64,000 nt of DNA from Larix kaempferi. Taxonomy: Eukaryota; Streptophyta; Pinopsida; Pinales; Pinaceae. This document shows positions 1-11,339 of this stretch, one piece after another; positions within the stretch are counted from its first letter, which is position 1; the number at the start of each line of letters is the position of its first letter. The stretch is taken from contig BSBM01000307.1 of the NCBI GenBank assembly GCA_027924585.1, positions 16,911,501 to 16,975,500 of the forward strand. Direction: 5' to 3'. Below the pieces are notes generated by a model that was not told the DNA's origin, ran no database searches, and saw nothing but the letters and a program-made list of their open reading frames with translations. The translations under genes were made by a program, and so were the position numbers.

Positions 1-1952
1 ATTCTTTACTTGTTGGTCACTCGTCGCAACCTTTTCATTGGTATGCTGCAACGTCGTTGCACTTCCTGCATTAGTAAACTGCGACGTCACACTATGTACA
101 AGCACAGAGTGCGCCGATTTGTCAAAATTTGGCATGCAGGCATCCCCTCTCCATTTTGTCATCCTGAACTTTGGTTTGCTGTATGAACTCCCTCTGTGCT
201 GCAAGATCCGGCCAGAGATCCCATTCTTGATTCATGTATTGAGTGTTTGGTTTTGTTTGGATTGATTTTGGGTTCCGCTTTGGACAAGTCTGAGGACCGA
301 CAGTGGTGGGCACTCTTGTCTCCTCCACCTTCATCCGCTCATCCTTGTATTCCCTTCCTTCCATACCTAACCTGATCATTGTGTTAGATCAGTTTCCAGA
401 CCTCATTTACATTTATTTTTGAGCTTTGCTTTCTTGGTTTGCTTGCTACTGTTTGATTTTGAGTTAAGTGTGTCTTTCGGCTTGATTGAGTGCTTGGCTT
501 TTCTTGAGTTTTGTGAGTGTACCGGTGTTGCAAGTAGTGTTTTCTTTTCGTTCATTTAGAACTGAAAGATCAATTGTTATCAAGTTTATTCTTTGATGTA
601 TCCATTGAAAAGTTAAAAGTGCTTCTTTCCCATCATTTCTTGAGTGTTTTTGAAGAAAAACGTTCTTGCATTGGAATATTTCATTTATCAATCTTTTGGA
701 AAATTGAATGAATGTATGATCATTTGTGTTTTTCTTGAAATATGGATCGCTCATATTCTTGAAAGACTCAAGCTACACTTCCAATTTTGCAAAAGTATTT
801 CCATGCTAGGGAAAGATAGGTGCATTTTTATTTTTCATTGCTTTTAGGCCATTGAAAATGAAATTGAAAAGCTTGCATACTCCATCTTATAATTCTCTCT
901 TTTCATTACCTAGCATCATTTTCGTTTTGAAAAGAAAAAGAAAAAATGTTGTGATTTGGATTAGTAATGTTGTGATGTTTCGCAAAAATGAAAATAATAC
1001 TTTCATAGTTGAACTTGTTTGAATTGGGAACTATTGCATTGTGTTGTTTTGGAAATCTCGTCGGAAAGAAAAAGATTTCTCCTTCCCATAGCTAGAATTC
1101 ATTGAAAGAAAAGAATATTTCATGCATGTAGCTAGGACTTGCATTATGCTTCCGATTATGTACTCACCTCATGCATTCACCTAGCCGTCCAAGATAAAAT
1201 TAACGGTAGAACTAGGTAAAATGTTTAGCAACTTGTGTGTAAGTTAGAGACGTGTTTCGACGTCGTTAAGCGTGGCAGCTGTTGTTATTTTCCAGCACTG
1301 TATCCCGGGGGTATTGTAGTCTTCCACATACTTATCGATATATCGAGCTCCTTCATGTACCCACCAAGTACCATAATCCGTACTTGGCGTATATCGAAGG
1401 GTGTATCACGTACTCGGTAGTATATCGAAAGGTCTCTTATCGAACGATTGTGCATTATACAGCACCACTACAGATTTGATCTCCCACATACCTTGCGTAT
1501 ATCGGGAGACACCATTAGGATTCCTGAAACCAACTGAGTTAACCATTTGGCCGTCTTGGCAAAGCAATACACTGAGAACAACACTCGGGGAGATTAGCAC
1601 GCACGTACTGTCCAGGTAATCGGGTATGCAGACAAGGGTACGGTCCCAATCCTCCTTGTCACGTCATATTGTTGGACCCTGCAGTATATCACGGTTTGTG
1701 ATGCCTTGATAATCCCGTGAGGTTCCAGACTTTTGAATCCACTCTGTCACATAAGTCTGCTTGTTGCCTTAGTTTGGGTAGGTTTTTCTGAACTGCATTT
1801 CTTTTTAGCTTTCCCTTAGGAGAAACGTTGTCTCAGTCATCCTGGCTGACTTTTCCGACACTCTAGCGGATTTTCACTAGAGAAGATACAGTAGGATCTT
1901 AAACTTATCACCCGAATATCCCCTTAATCTGGAGGTTATTTCGAGGGTAATA
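1..1952 (+). other. 5' leader of the Tat-like element (possibly including the 5' LTR end)
   Basis: No convincing coding sequence lies here; the short ORFs do not resemble any family I know. The stretch 1700-1770 resembles the reverse complement of about 17630-17720 in the leader of the nested gag-only element, which supports common descent. The first 120 bases contain GC-rich motifs of the type CGACGTCG and GCAACGTCGTTGC that recall words in the 3' LTR at about 29780-29840, so the very start could still be LTR sequence. No PBS was located. Confidence 0.5.
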
Positions 1953-3406
1953 ATGGATCAGCGTAACGCGGTTGTAGTTACTGAAGTGGAAAACCCCACT
2001 TGGAACGTCGGAGGACTTTTGTTTCCAAAAACTCCTCCAGATTCACCTGCCTCTCATCCCCCACAAGATGAAAGAGAACAAATCCCCACTTCACAAGATC
2101 TTTCTCCTCTCATGCCGGGAGAACCTGGATCGTTGGAATGGATAAACTGACCCCAAGATGACCCTACAACGGCTGTTGGTCCTTCAGCAGCTTACTAGAC
2201 ATCTTCTACTGGTCACCCAGTGGCTCATTTTTCCATCGCATCACCACCCAACTGGACTACTCCAAAGCTCTCTAGACCCTTCTACATGCCCGACCCTCCC
2301 GAAATATTTGCACCTATTCAGGAACACTTAGATCGGTTACGCATTAAGGGTAATGAACTTCGAAGACAAAGTCTCGAGCAAAGACCTGGGTATAGAGATA
2401 CCTCAGTTCATCCGATATCTTTTGGTTCACCAAAACCATCCTCCCACAACACGACCGTTAATGAGACTGGTCATCCCTCACAAGAGTCTAGTCCTGCACT
2501 TCAAGTGAACTAACCGGTGGAAGGGAAACAATCCAACACACCTGCTACTACCATAGTTACTTTACCAGCTCCTCCCCCACCTCAAAATTCAAGGGGAGGA
2601 TATTCCATTCCAACGGATTATGTCATTGGTAACGTCATTACTACGATAGCTAATCAACAAACTACGTTGGTTCAATCTTTGAATAGTGGTCATCCTGTTG
2701 TGGCTGGGGGGAAACCCCGTTTCCTAATCAGAACATAGGTGGTGGAATCCCCAGCAAAACTTCCGTTGGAACTTCTCAACTTGCTAGACCATCCACCGTG
2801 GGATTAGCTCATGTTGGGGGGCCATCCAATGTAACTCAACCCTCATAGATTCAAGCATATCCAGGTTTTGTTAACCTTGTGTTGGGTCAAACTCACCCCA
2901 GAAACGCGCCATACAGGATACCTTATCCTGGAAACCCATACACTCTATGGGGGCAACAACTTGTTTTACATGGACCCCAACCAACTATCCCTCAAGCGCC
3001 ACCACCCCCGATCGGACCACCACCACCTCCTACTGGAGGCGGTGGGCCCCCACCTAACTTTGGAGAAGGCGGACCTCTACCTTCTAGTGGAGGTCCAACT
3101 CATTCTACCAACAACACCCCCCACCCTTCCAGCGGGGGCGGGAATTTTCCACCACCTCCCCCATGCGGAGGAGGTGGAGGACCACCCTACTATGGTGGGG
3201 GAGGGAATTTTCCTTTGCGTGGTGGAGGTGGTCCACCACCCCCTCCAGATGGAGGAGGGGGTGTGTCTAATTATTATGGTGGTGGTGGTGGAGGCCCTCA
3301 TCCCTCTGGTAGCTGATGAGGCGGGGGCCCCCATCCTTCTGGCGGTGGAGTTGGTCCACCACCGCCTCCAGGCGGAGGCGGTGGTGGGCCACCTTATTAC
3401 GGTTAT
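1953..3406 (+). pseudogene. Tat-like Gag, N-terminal part with Pro/Gly-rich segment (broken)
   Basis: The first ATG is at 1953. The frame runs to about 2710 with stops at 2148 (TGA) and 2511 (TAA) among others, then shifts near a G-run at about 2705-2712. It continues in another frame through a TAG at 2846 into a striking Pro/Gly stretch at about 2995-3400, with repeated PPPPP and GGGGG blocks. It is cut at 3406 by the inserted gag-only element and resumes at 19773 with the same PPPPPGGGGG composition. The N-terminal half has no known domain; I assign it to Gag by position and by continuity with the capsid-like region after the insertion. Confidence 0.7.
3402..3406. repeat. Target site duplication GTTAT, left copy
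   Basis: GTTAT directly precedes the TG of the left LTR at 3407. The same five bases follow the right LTR at 19768-19772. This proves insertion by an integrase-type mechanism and fixes both ends of the nested element. Confidence 0.93.
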
Positions 3407-4100
3407 TGTTGCTTGTTTTTTCAACCAAGCATGTGCAAGAATGCACCTATTAACTTGTAATAGCAGTTTCAAATAAAAAACAAATAACAATAAACTGTAT
3501 CTAATCTAACATTAACATGTCTGAGAAACAATAAGCAAATAAGACAAGAAATTTAAAAGAATTTTTTTTTGTATTACCTCAAATGGTGAGGATGATGATT
3601 ATTGAGTAGCTCCAAGGTTGAGAAGCTCCAGGTCCAATGGTCTCTTCTTCTCCAATGCTTCAATGGGATTCTTCAAACTCGAAATGGGAGGCAATGGCTC
3701 TCAAAAGGAATTTGGCAGCATAAGGATAGGATGAAATGTGGATGGAAAGTGAGGAGCCCCTATCACCTTTTATAGTTTTTGGTGATGGGGAATACCATTA
3801 TGGTTTTGAGGAAACCAATGGTATTGACCAACATGGTTTAGGTACCTTTTTCCCTCTTTTTCTTTTTTTTGAATATTTTGAATATTTTTATTCCCTTTTA
3901 ATATTTTTTTGGAATTTTAGGCCCTTTTTGAGGGTTTTTTGTGTATTTTGAGGAAAAATATATATTTTGAGGGGAAAAACGTGTATTATGGTCTTTCTAG
4001 TGACCTTTTGATGGTTTTAGAGGCTCAAATGGTGGAAAAGTGGACAAATGGGTCATGTGAATAAGGGAATGAGCTAGTGAGCACTTTTTGGGTGTTAACA
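3407..4100 (-). repeat. Gag-only element, 3' LTR (694 bp)
   Basis: On the minus strand it begins TGTTAACACCC and ends AAGCAACA. It matches 19082-19767 along its length with scattered substitutions and small indels. A minus-strand TATAAAAGG at about 3767-3775 is a likely promoter. ORFs read across it on either strand recur in both LTR copies and are not genes. Confidence 0.92.
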
Positions 4101-4112
4101 GATTGCCCCCTA
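4101..4112 (-). other. Polypurine tract of the gag-only element
   Basis: Read on the minus strand this is TAGGGGGCAATC directly followed by the TG of the LTR. The Tat element has the near-identical TTGGGGGGCATTC before its own 3' LTR at 29653. This site primes plus-strand DNA synthesis in LTR elements. Confidence 0.85.
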
Positions 4113-6624
4113 ATGTGTGAGGGTAGGAGCTCATCGTATGGCCGATAGACATCATAGTTCTTTTGTCTTTTTCCTGGTGCTTGGAGAAGAGAAGAGACCG
4201 ATTGGAGACTGGAACAACGGCCCCTTGGAAGCTGAAAAAAATGAAAAAATACACGGCCTCAAAATGAATGAGGAATAATCTCTGATTATGGACGAGGCGA
4301 GCATAGCCATGCTCGTATCAAGACATATACATAACAATTAGGCCCAAGAAGGGGGACCTGAATAATAGATAAAAATCTGTTGGTACATCATAATGGTCCA
4401 GAGGGGACACAATGCTGGGACGTACTCATGGTCACACCATGACTGATCTCAATAACTGATACTCTGGAAAAAGAGCAACAACCATTATGATTAAGGTGTC
4501 AGAAGGGTTGATGAACTGCTGAATCTGAAGGTGTCCAACGTCTGTAGGGACTCAATGACTGTGAGTCAACTTTTGAGGAGTATATGTAACTATATACTCG
4601 AGGGAATATAAAACTGGGGTACGTCTAAAAATTGTTACCAAGCGCAACCCGGATATCCATAGAAATGTGTAACTAGTTGTTTCCTCTATCCGACTCTCAA
4701 ATGTGGTAGAGTCAGGTGATATCCAGGGTCTTCAACAAATAACCGAAAGGACCAATACCCTGTACGAGTCTCAATGATGCGATTAAGGTGTTGAAGTCGA
4801 GCATGTGAGAAAATATCATTTGGAGAGGCACTGAGGACTCCTTTCGAAATGATCCGTAGGCACTCATCACAAATGGTGATGAGTCCAAGGCACAGGGACC
4901 TCTGGGTCTATCCTCTGGAATAGATTTGGTTGGCATCGACAGAGGGAGACCAACAACTACCAAGGAAATGATTTTTCCTTGATAGGAGCGCGAGGTGTAC
5001 AACTGAAGTGTGGTAGTAATGATGGTAGGACTGACATACTGTGGGGATGGGGAATAGCTGGGGTCATATAGTGGGTGTACTCAAACTTCCTTTGTTCAGA
5101 GCATGATGACATGGTTGACCTTGCACAATAGGAAACTGATTTGTATTGTATACTTGAGTGACTCTGGGGGGACAAGCTGATGGATGCTTTTGGGAGACTC
5201 TGAGGGTGACACACTGTAGAATACTCTAAACAAAGGTGACCATAATAGTGAAGCTACCATATGAGTAGACATGATCTGTTGTAGCGTTGGAAAGCACCGT
5301 TTGGTCCTTCTTCATTGTTATAATGAGCTCCAAGAAGGGATAAAAATTTGCTCTAAAATGGTACTGTCCTATGGATTTATGTGAGCCCATGGCTGTTCAT
5401 GCTCGTGAGTGCTTTCATTTTTAAGGAGTCTGAAAACGATAAGAAGACTCTGAATTGGTGGAGGAGTATCGTCTTGTGGATTTGTACGAGCCCAAGATGG
5501 TGATTGCTCGTGGTTGCTTTCAATTTTAGAGAGTCTGAAAGTAGTAAGTAGACTCCAATGGTGTTCTTTTTCGTGTGTTAGTCTCCAAGGCCCGAAAAAG
5601 CATAAAATGATGCAAATGGAGAACTCTTCTAGCCAATGTGACTAGAGTATTCCTTTTTCGTAATTAGTCTACAAGGTCCAGAAAAAGGGGTAAACTTATA
5701 CTAGGTAGATGCCCTTTCAGATACTTTTAGCAAGCATGAAAGGAAGCAATATTGCTCGGCGATCTTTTCATTGTTTTAGGAGTCAGAAAAGAGCTTAACG
5801 GAAACTCCCTAAGTGCCTTTTTCGTAAAAGAATTGCTCGGCCCCGAAAAAGGGATAAAATTATACCGAACAAGAAGGTATTGGAGAGAGAGAAATGATCT
5901 CGAGCATCGTCATGAGCACATAAAACTGAATCTGAAGAGATAAAGATCGTAAAAAATGGGCAACGGTCGATGTGGCATGCAGACCGAGGTGATGAGGGGA
6001 ATTTTGGAGAAATGCCCAAAATATTTTGGGGTGAGAGCGAGAAATGATCTCAAGCATCATCATGAGCACGAAAAACTGAATCCGACGATATAAAACGCGT
6101 CAAAAAAGGACCACTACTGATGTGGCATGCAAATCGAGGCGATGAGGGGCATGGGAAAAAATGCCCGAAAAATCTGGTGGTGAGAGCGAGAAATGATCTC
6201 AAGCATCATCACGAGCGTGGAAAACTGAATCCTTCGATATAAGACTCGTCAAAAACGGGCCACGACCGATGTGACACACAAACTGAGGCAATGAGGGGCA
6301 TGGAAAAAATGTCTTAAATTTTTTGGTGAGAGCGAGAAATGATCTCAAGCATCATCATGAGCACGGAAATATGAATCCGGCGGTGCAAATGGTGCAAAAA
6401 ATGAAGGTCATAAGGACTCCAGAATGGTTAAAGGAAATAACTAGGTTAAAAAATGGCTACAAATAAAGGTGAGCCCACCAAGCCAAGGATGCAATGATGG
6501 GGAGAAATGATGACCCGTGGGGGAAGAATACTAGGTGTATCAAATCAAATCAACTATACAAGTGATATGTGACCTAAAAAATGGTTGAGATCACACATGT
6601 GAAAAAGTGAGGAGGGTTAATGAC
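4113..6624 (-). other. 3' UTR of the gag-only element
   Basis: About 2.5 kb without a supportable ORF separate the end of gag from the polypurine tract. Segments such as 5571-5720 resemble, in reverse complement, the Tat 3' UTR at about 28190-28340: shared words are a TTTTTCGGACC or TTTTTCTGGACC block, TAGTTACGAAAAAGG and GTTTACCCC. This again points to common ancestry with the enclosing element. A tandem array occupies 5880-6420. Confidence 0.65.
5880..6420 (-). repeat. Tandem array, 146-150 bp unit, about 3.5 copies, in 3' UTR
   Basis: The word GAAATGATCTC recurs at 5891, 6041, 6190 and 6336, that is with spacings of 150, 149 and 146 bases. Each unit continues with AGCATCATCATGAGCAC, ACTGAATC and GATGAGGGG-like words. 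Units differ by point changes and small indels. Hypervariable 3' UTR arrays are known in Tat-lineage elements and can seed satellites. Confidence 0.85.
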
Positions 6625-7350
6625 CTACCCCATGCTATGTGCATGGGGTTTATGATTGTGGATCACATATGTGTTGGTTTGAACAATGGGGTCATTGAAA
6701 TAATGAGATAGATGTGATGGGGAAGGTTCAAAATGATTAATCATGCCCCCTATCCCAGGGTCGAGGTAATATATTATGCCCCCTAACTCAGAGGTGTCAA
6801 TGTGGTGCAGATGTTGTCTCAGAAAGGGATCAATAGGGCATTGAGCAACTGCTGGTGGGGGGGTATACCATGAGGCTGTGGGCCGTGGTGGCATACTGAA
6901 GTAATGATATGATGATGGAGGATTCCCCTTGCGAGGTGGATTCCCCCGGTATCTCTGACAAGAATCACGATGATGATGAGTAAGCAAGGTTTTGGGCCTA
7001 CCCCCATGTTGTGGACATGTGGTTTCCTCGTCGATTTGAAAGGGTTGAACATGTGTGTCAAAGGGATCAATGGAAGGGGCCGACCGAACAGGGGGTATCC
7101 AGTGGAAACCGTGTAAATGGTGTTAATTTCTTCCGAGGAGGAACATGGTGGGGGATGAATTTCCTCAATGGTAGGAGCGGATATTTCTAGATTGACATTA
7201 TTCAGTTCATATAGAGCTTCTCTATAATCTGGGAGATCAGGGCAGTGATGTAAGTAATGGCTGTAAATGTCGCATATCGCACAAGGGTGGTTGGTACGCA
7301 ACGATTTATCGCGAGGATGAGGGGACAATTCTAGTTTGACAACTGGGATG
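6625..7350 (-). pseudogene. Gag-only polyprotein, C-terminal part with third CCHC knuckle
   Basis: This continues the Gag ORF after the copia insertion: once 7356-14471 and one TTAGT are removed, the frame runs on without a gap. It holds a CX2CX4HX4C knuckle at about 7265-7280 preceded by RTNHP, then an acidic, proline-rich tail. A frameshift near 6980 moves the frame; after it the ORF continues to a stop at 6625. Two similar short words, KPHVHNMG and KPHAHSMG, lie before and at the end, suggesting an internal duplication. The product would be a nucleic-acid-binding tail of a structural Gag protein. It is decayed and not expressed as a single frame. Confidence 0.7.
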
Positions 7351-7355
7351 TTAGT
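7351..7355. repeat. Target site duplication TTAGT, left copy
   Basis: TTAGT precedes the copia 5' LTR at 7356, and the same bases follow its 3' LTR at 14472-14476. Confidence 0.93.
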
Positions 7356-7994
7356 TGTTGATGTATATGTAACTTCGGAATGTATTTCACATATATGTAT
7401 ATTGTATTCCTATAGAGATGTTATTATTCCTCTATACGGAAGTGTCGTCATTTATATTGTAAGTGTCGTAACTTATACTTGATGGGTTATTAGACCACCT
7501 TGTTTGGGGTCGGTCCTGTATAAGTCATGTGGGTCAAAGGTTTATTAGACCACCCTATTGGGGGTCGGCCATGTGGGTCAAAGGGTTATTAGACCACCCT
7601 ATTGGGGGTCGGCCCAGTCAGCATTATGTTATGTGGTTAAGTTCGAGCCTACATGAGTTAGGTAAAAAGGAAAGTCAAGTCAAGTATAAATAGAGTGCGG
7701 GAGGCACTCTATTTGCTCACTCACTTCTCACTCATGCACTCAAAAAGGAGTGGCGCACTTATGGAGGAGGAGGATCTACTACTAGGTTATGTCTATCTCT
7801 CATGGTTGGTTGTATCATTTCTCTATCTATCTCTGAGGAAGTTATTGGGGTTTTTCACCTTTATGGTTTTCCCCAAGTAAATCTTTGTGTCTCTTGTGTG
7901 CTTGCATTATTGTCTCCATGATTGATATGTTGTACATGTTGTTCTCTCAGTTAAGATCCTAGATCAGATTGAAGTAAATTCTGAAAATTTAACA
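7356..7994 (+). repeat. Copia 1, 5' LTR (639 bp)
   Basis: It starts TGTTGATGTATATG and ends AATTTAACA. A TATA box TATAAATAG lies at 7685-7693, followed by the transcribed R region. Small ORFs inside (for example 7695-7880) recur in the other LTR and reflect R/U5 sequence, not a gene. Internal short repeats of the type TTAGACCACC plus GGGGTCGG occur at about 7490-7615. Confidence 0.95.
7685..7693 (+). promoter_or_regulatory. TATA box of copia 1 5' LTR
   Basis: TATAAATAG is identical in both LTR copies (also at 14151-14159). Transcription would be expected to start about 30 bases downstream in the GCGGGAGGCACTC region. Confidence 0.7.
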
Positions 7995-8006
7995 TGGTAT
8001 CAGAGC
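7995..8006 (+). other. Primer binding site, initiator-Met tRNA type (copia 1)
   Basis: TGGTATCAGAGC follows the LTR end with no spacer. It is the common plant copia PBS, complementary to the 3' end of initiator methionine tRNA. Confidence 0.93.
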
Positions 8007-9345
8007 TAGCCTGAAAGAAGGCATGATATGGCATGTATGACACTTGTTGCACTTACGATGCTAGGGCTTGATATAGAAAAAACCAGTCATCGTAGCACTT
8101 TCGCTATAAATATGTTTTGGAAATGTTTTCGGATCGGAAATTGTTACAAGATGAATATTAAATCTCCAGGTACCTTGTGTCCAAAGGAAAACCTCTAATT
8201 CGTTGTACTTTGTGATTTATGATCTGTACAATATAGGGTTTCTGCCTCTTCCAGATCTGAGTCAAAATCAGGTGACCTTGGGAAAAAGGTCATAACTTGG
8301 GCTAGGAAGCTCCAAATGAAATTTCGTAAAAAGTGACAGGTAGTACACAGACTGTACTATCTCAAAAAATTTTGCAGAGGCCTAAGTTGAACCAGTGACA
8401 CGTGGCACTCCGTACAAGTTCTCTCTCCTGTATTATCCCATAAACAGGTCACGTTGCGACACTTGGCATAACTCTCTCTCAGAGAATCCAATTGAGGTCA
8501 GACCTGTCAAGATGGAAAGATAACAGGCCGAGCTATCTCAAGAAACATTTTCAAAGGTCGAAGTTGAAACAGTGACACGTGGCACGCCGTACAAGTTCGC
8601 TCTCCTGTATTATCCCAAAACAGGTCACATTGCGACATTTGGCATAAATCTCTCTCAGAGAATCCAATTGAGGTCAGACCTGTCAAGATGGAAAGATAAC
8701 AGGTCAGGATATCTTAGGAAACGTTTTCAGACCCTGTGGATCGAAAAGTTCAGAGTTACACCAGAAACAATCAGGTACATATTTATGTCAAAACAGAATT
8801 ATTTTTGAGTACCTTCATTCATGGCTTCCGGAATTTAGGGCTTTGTAGAAAGTTGGAATTTTTGTAATCGGAGACCACGGCTGGATGCTACTCATCAAAA
8901 TAGAAATTTAGAGACCAAGATCAGAATTTTTGGTTGGGCAGAAGGCCGGGCTTGTTCAGACCCTAGTTTGGGACTTTGATCAGAAAAGTGGAAAATTAGG
9001 GCTTCTGTAAAAATGGGAATTTTTGAAATCTGTGACCACAGCTGGAAGCTCCTCAGAAAAATAGAAGCTTAGAGATTTGGATCAAACCTTTTGATTGGGA
9101 AAAAGAGTGGGCTTCATCAAACCCCAGTTCAGGGTCACGTCCAGTAAATCCGGAAGTTTCAAAGGCAAAATTGAGGAGTGAAACTTTGCAGTTTTCAAAT
9201 TCTAAATATACTAGCTTGATCATCTCATCAAGGCGCATATTTCTATCCTTTCGGAAGGTTGAAATTCAAAGTTTGAATTTTTAGGGTTTCTCTGACAAAC
9301 CCATATCCAGCTCCAGGTCCAGTTATTGCAAATCAAGTGGATTGG
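8007..9345 (+). other. Copia 1 leader with direct duplications
   Basis: This untranslated leader holds two direct duplications. One has a period of 177 bases: CAGTGACACGTGGCAC recurs at 8393 and 8570 (second with one base changed downstream) and similarity runs to about 8746. The second has a period of about 160 bases (blocks starting near 8838 and 8998). Parts match in reverse complement the leader of the copia at 49611-50194, for example the GATCTTGGTCTCTAAATTT block, so both belong to one broader family. No ORF here looks real. Confidence 0.7.
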
Positions 9346-9470
9346 GTTAATCCTAGAAGAAGATGGATTGGTCACCTGCATAAGTGAAGGAGTTCCTGTT
9401 TCAGAGGGAGATGAGGCTAAGGCTTTACATAAGGAGATTACAAGCGATCTCGACAGGTATGACTCATAAA
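9346..9470 (+). pseudogene. Copia 1 gag remnant
   Basis: Translation of about 9350-9460 gives a short acidic stretch with EGDEAKALHKEI, which lines up with EGDEDKARHKKN in the Gag of the copia at 44136-50710. The Gag start and everything after this stretch are missing. It ends at GACAG followed by GTATGA, which reads like a splice donor or a deletion edge. Confidence 0.45.
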
Positions 9471-11029
9471 GGTATGTTTTGAGATTTGTTCATGATTAAT
9501 TTTATGGTATGTTTGTCTTCATGTTATTACGGTTAGTACAATCTTGATTTTAGATTTGTCGTATCACCTTAACAAAATTATGAATGCATGATAGAAGATA
9601 TTCATTGGTTAGGGTGTTGACACTTATGATTGTACTAATGCATTATGGTGTTGTATGAGGTTTATGTTGTCTACTAACATGAAAGGTACACCAAGAAAGA
9701 CAAATCATGTTCTAGTTCAAGAACATATGATCATGATGACATGAGGATAAAGACTCATCCATTGTCATGGATCTCATAGAAGATCCATTTACGAGATATG
9801 TATAACTTGGTTTTATAATGGCTAACCTATGAGATATACAGGTTACTAGCACAAGTCATTGAAGAAGAACAAGAAGACATCATGTGAGTATGTTAGACAT
9901 AACTAACTAGCATGCTAATCCATGTATGTTTTTCCTATATCAAGATAGAATCCTACCTTGTGTTAGGATCTTATACTGTTGTTGATAATGATTATTCATG
10001 AAGGTATAGGTTTGAATAATCACAGGTTTTATGCATATTATATCTCTTATCTTGATTGATGATTCAACTAACCTGAAGAGTCATAGGTTTGAGTAATTAT
10101 AGGTTTAGATATGTTATGTTTCTTATGATTTGACTAACCATAAGAATCCTACATAAACCTTGAATAATAATGCTTACTATTTCTGTTTGAAATGATCATG
10201 ACTATACATGCTTGAAATTATTGTGTTTTAATAGTATACTAATGAATGTATGATTTATATTAGACATAGAGGATAACACAATGATGATACTAACAAGCAT
10301 GCATAGGGATCGAGAATGTATATAAGTTCAAGGACAGGTAATCCAGGGAGCAAAGATCAAGAGGGAGTACACTCCAGTGGTTTATGAAAGGATGCAGATA
10401 TTCAGAGGGAGTTGTCCATCTCTCTACATTCCACAACAGAAAGGTGTAGAAGAAGCTACTGCAGATTAGGACTCCAGCAGCTCCTACAAGAAAGCAAAGA
10501 CTCAGAGGGAGTCCACCCAATGAACAAACAAAGATAAGTATTTTAATTATCATTTCTTGCATATGTATTTGTTTAAATAAAATTGTTCAATGATGTATAT
10601 GCTCATGTTCCTAGACTTAGGATATGTATTGCATATTAGAATAGTTGCATTGATGAACAGTATACTACTAAATATACATGGGTAAGTGGCCTATGGCACT
10701 GTACAACATTCCATTGCTACTTATCTAGAATGAAACCTCTTTGCTGACATGTTGGGAGTTGTGCACACTCTTAACAATGTTCTGGTAGAGATTGGAAGGC
10801 ATCTAGAAAGTTACGGGATATGGATAAATGTTGTATTGAAGCATTGGCTAAGATAATTGCATGACTGTATGACATATTTCTTTATGTGTAAGAATTTGTT
10901 CTGAAAATTATGAGATGTTTCTAATCATGCAATTTAACCTGTTTTGTAGGAAAGACCGTATATCTTCACCTACAAAAGGACTACAACATTTGTTCCAGCA
11001 ACAAAGATATCTATTGAAGATATTGAAGT
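9471..11029 (+). other. Copia 1 filler of unknown origin replacing gag, protease and integrase
   Basis: About 1.5 kb of AT-rich sequence lies where gag, protease and integrase should be. I recognise no protein. Several short stretches are bounded by splice-like signals: ATACAG before 9842 and GTGAGTA at 9884, GCATAG before 10310, and TTTTGTAG ending near 10950. This could be a captured piece of an intron-rich gene, or chance in AT-rich DNA. The sense ORFs are all short. Confidence 0.4.
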
Positions 11030-11339
11030 TCCCAGGATCTGGGATGAAGAAATGGAATGCCATGATCCGTCGATCATGAAGAATGATGTTTGGGATGCGA
11101 TCCCAAGAGCTAAAGGGAATTCTGTTGTGACTTCCAAATAGAACTATCAGATCAAGCATGTTGCAGATGGCAGCATTGAGAAATACAAAAGTGATGAAAT
11201 AGAAGATGCACCAGATGGATTTCAAGACAGCATGGTGTAGTCATATATGTGTGCAGAACTTGATATGGTAGGATAGACAGCTTTCTATCCAGCTTGGGCT
11301 TTACCAAGAATAAAGCGGATTCCAACCTTTTGTACAAGG
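11030..11339 (+). pseudogene. Copia 1 reverse transcriptase, N-terminal pieces with deletions
   Basis: Three pieces can be lined up with the RT of the copia on the minus strand at 46590-47170. One is KNDVWDAIPRAKG with SVVTSK at about 11080-11140, where a TAG at 11139 replaces the Trp of SKW. One is IEKYKS near 11175-11190. Last comes an HQMDFKTA-like scrap near 11205-11235 and IDSF plus GFTKNKADSN near 11270-11325. The parts between are deleted and the frame changes, so no functional polymerase can be made. Confidence 0.7.

Noticed and set aside
2868-3490. Large overlapping ORFs at 2868-3476 (+) and 3077-3490 (-)
   Set aside because: Shadows of the Pro/Gly-rich Gag repeat; they run across the insertion border at 3407 into LTR sequence.
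7995-8006. tRNA gene fragments at the PBS sites
   Set aside because: Only 12 bases complementary to a tRNA 3' end; these are primer binding sites.
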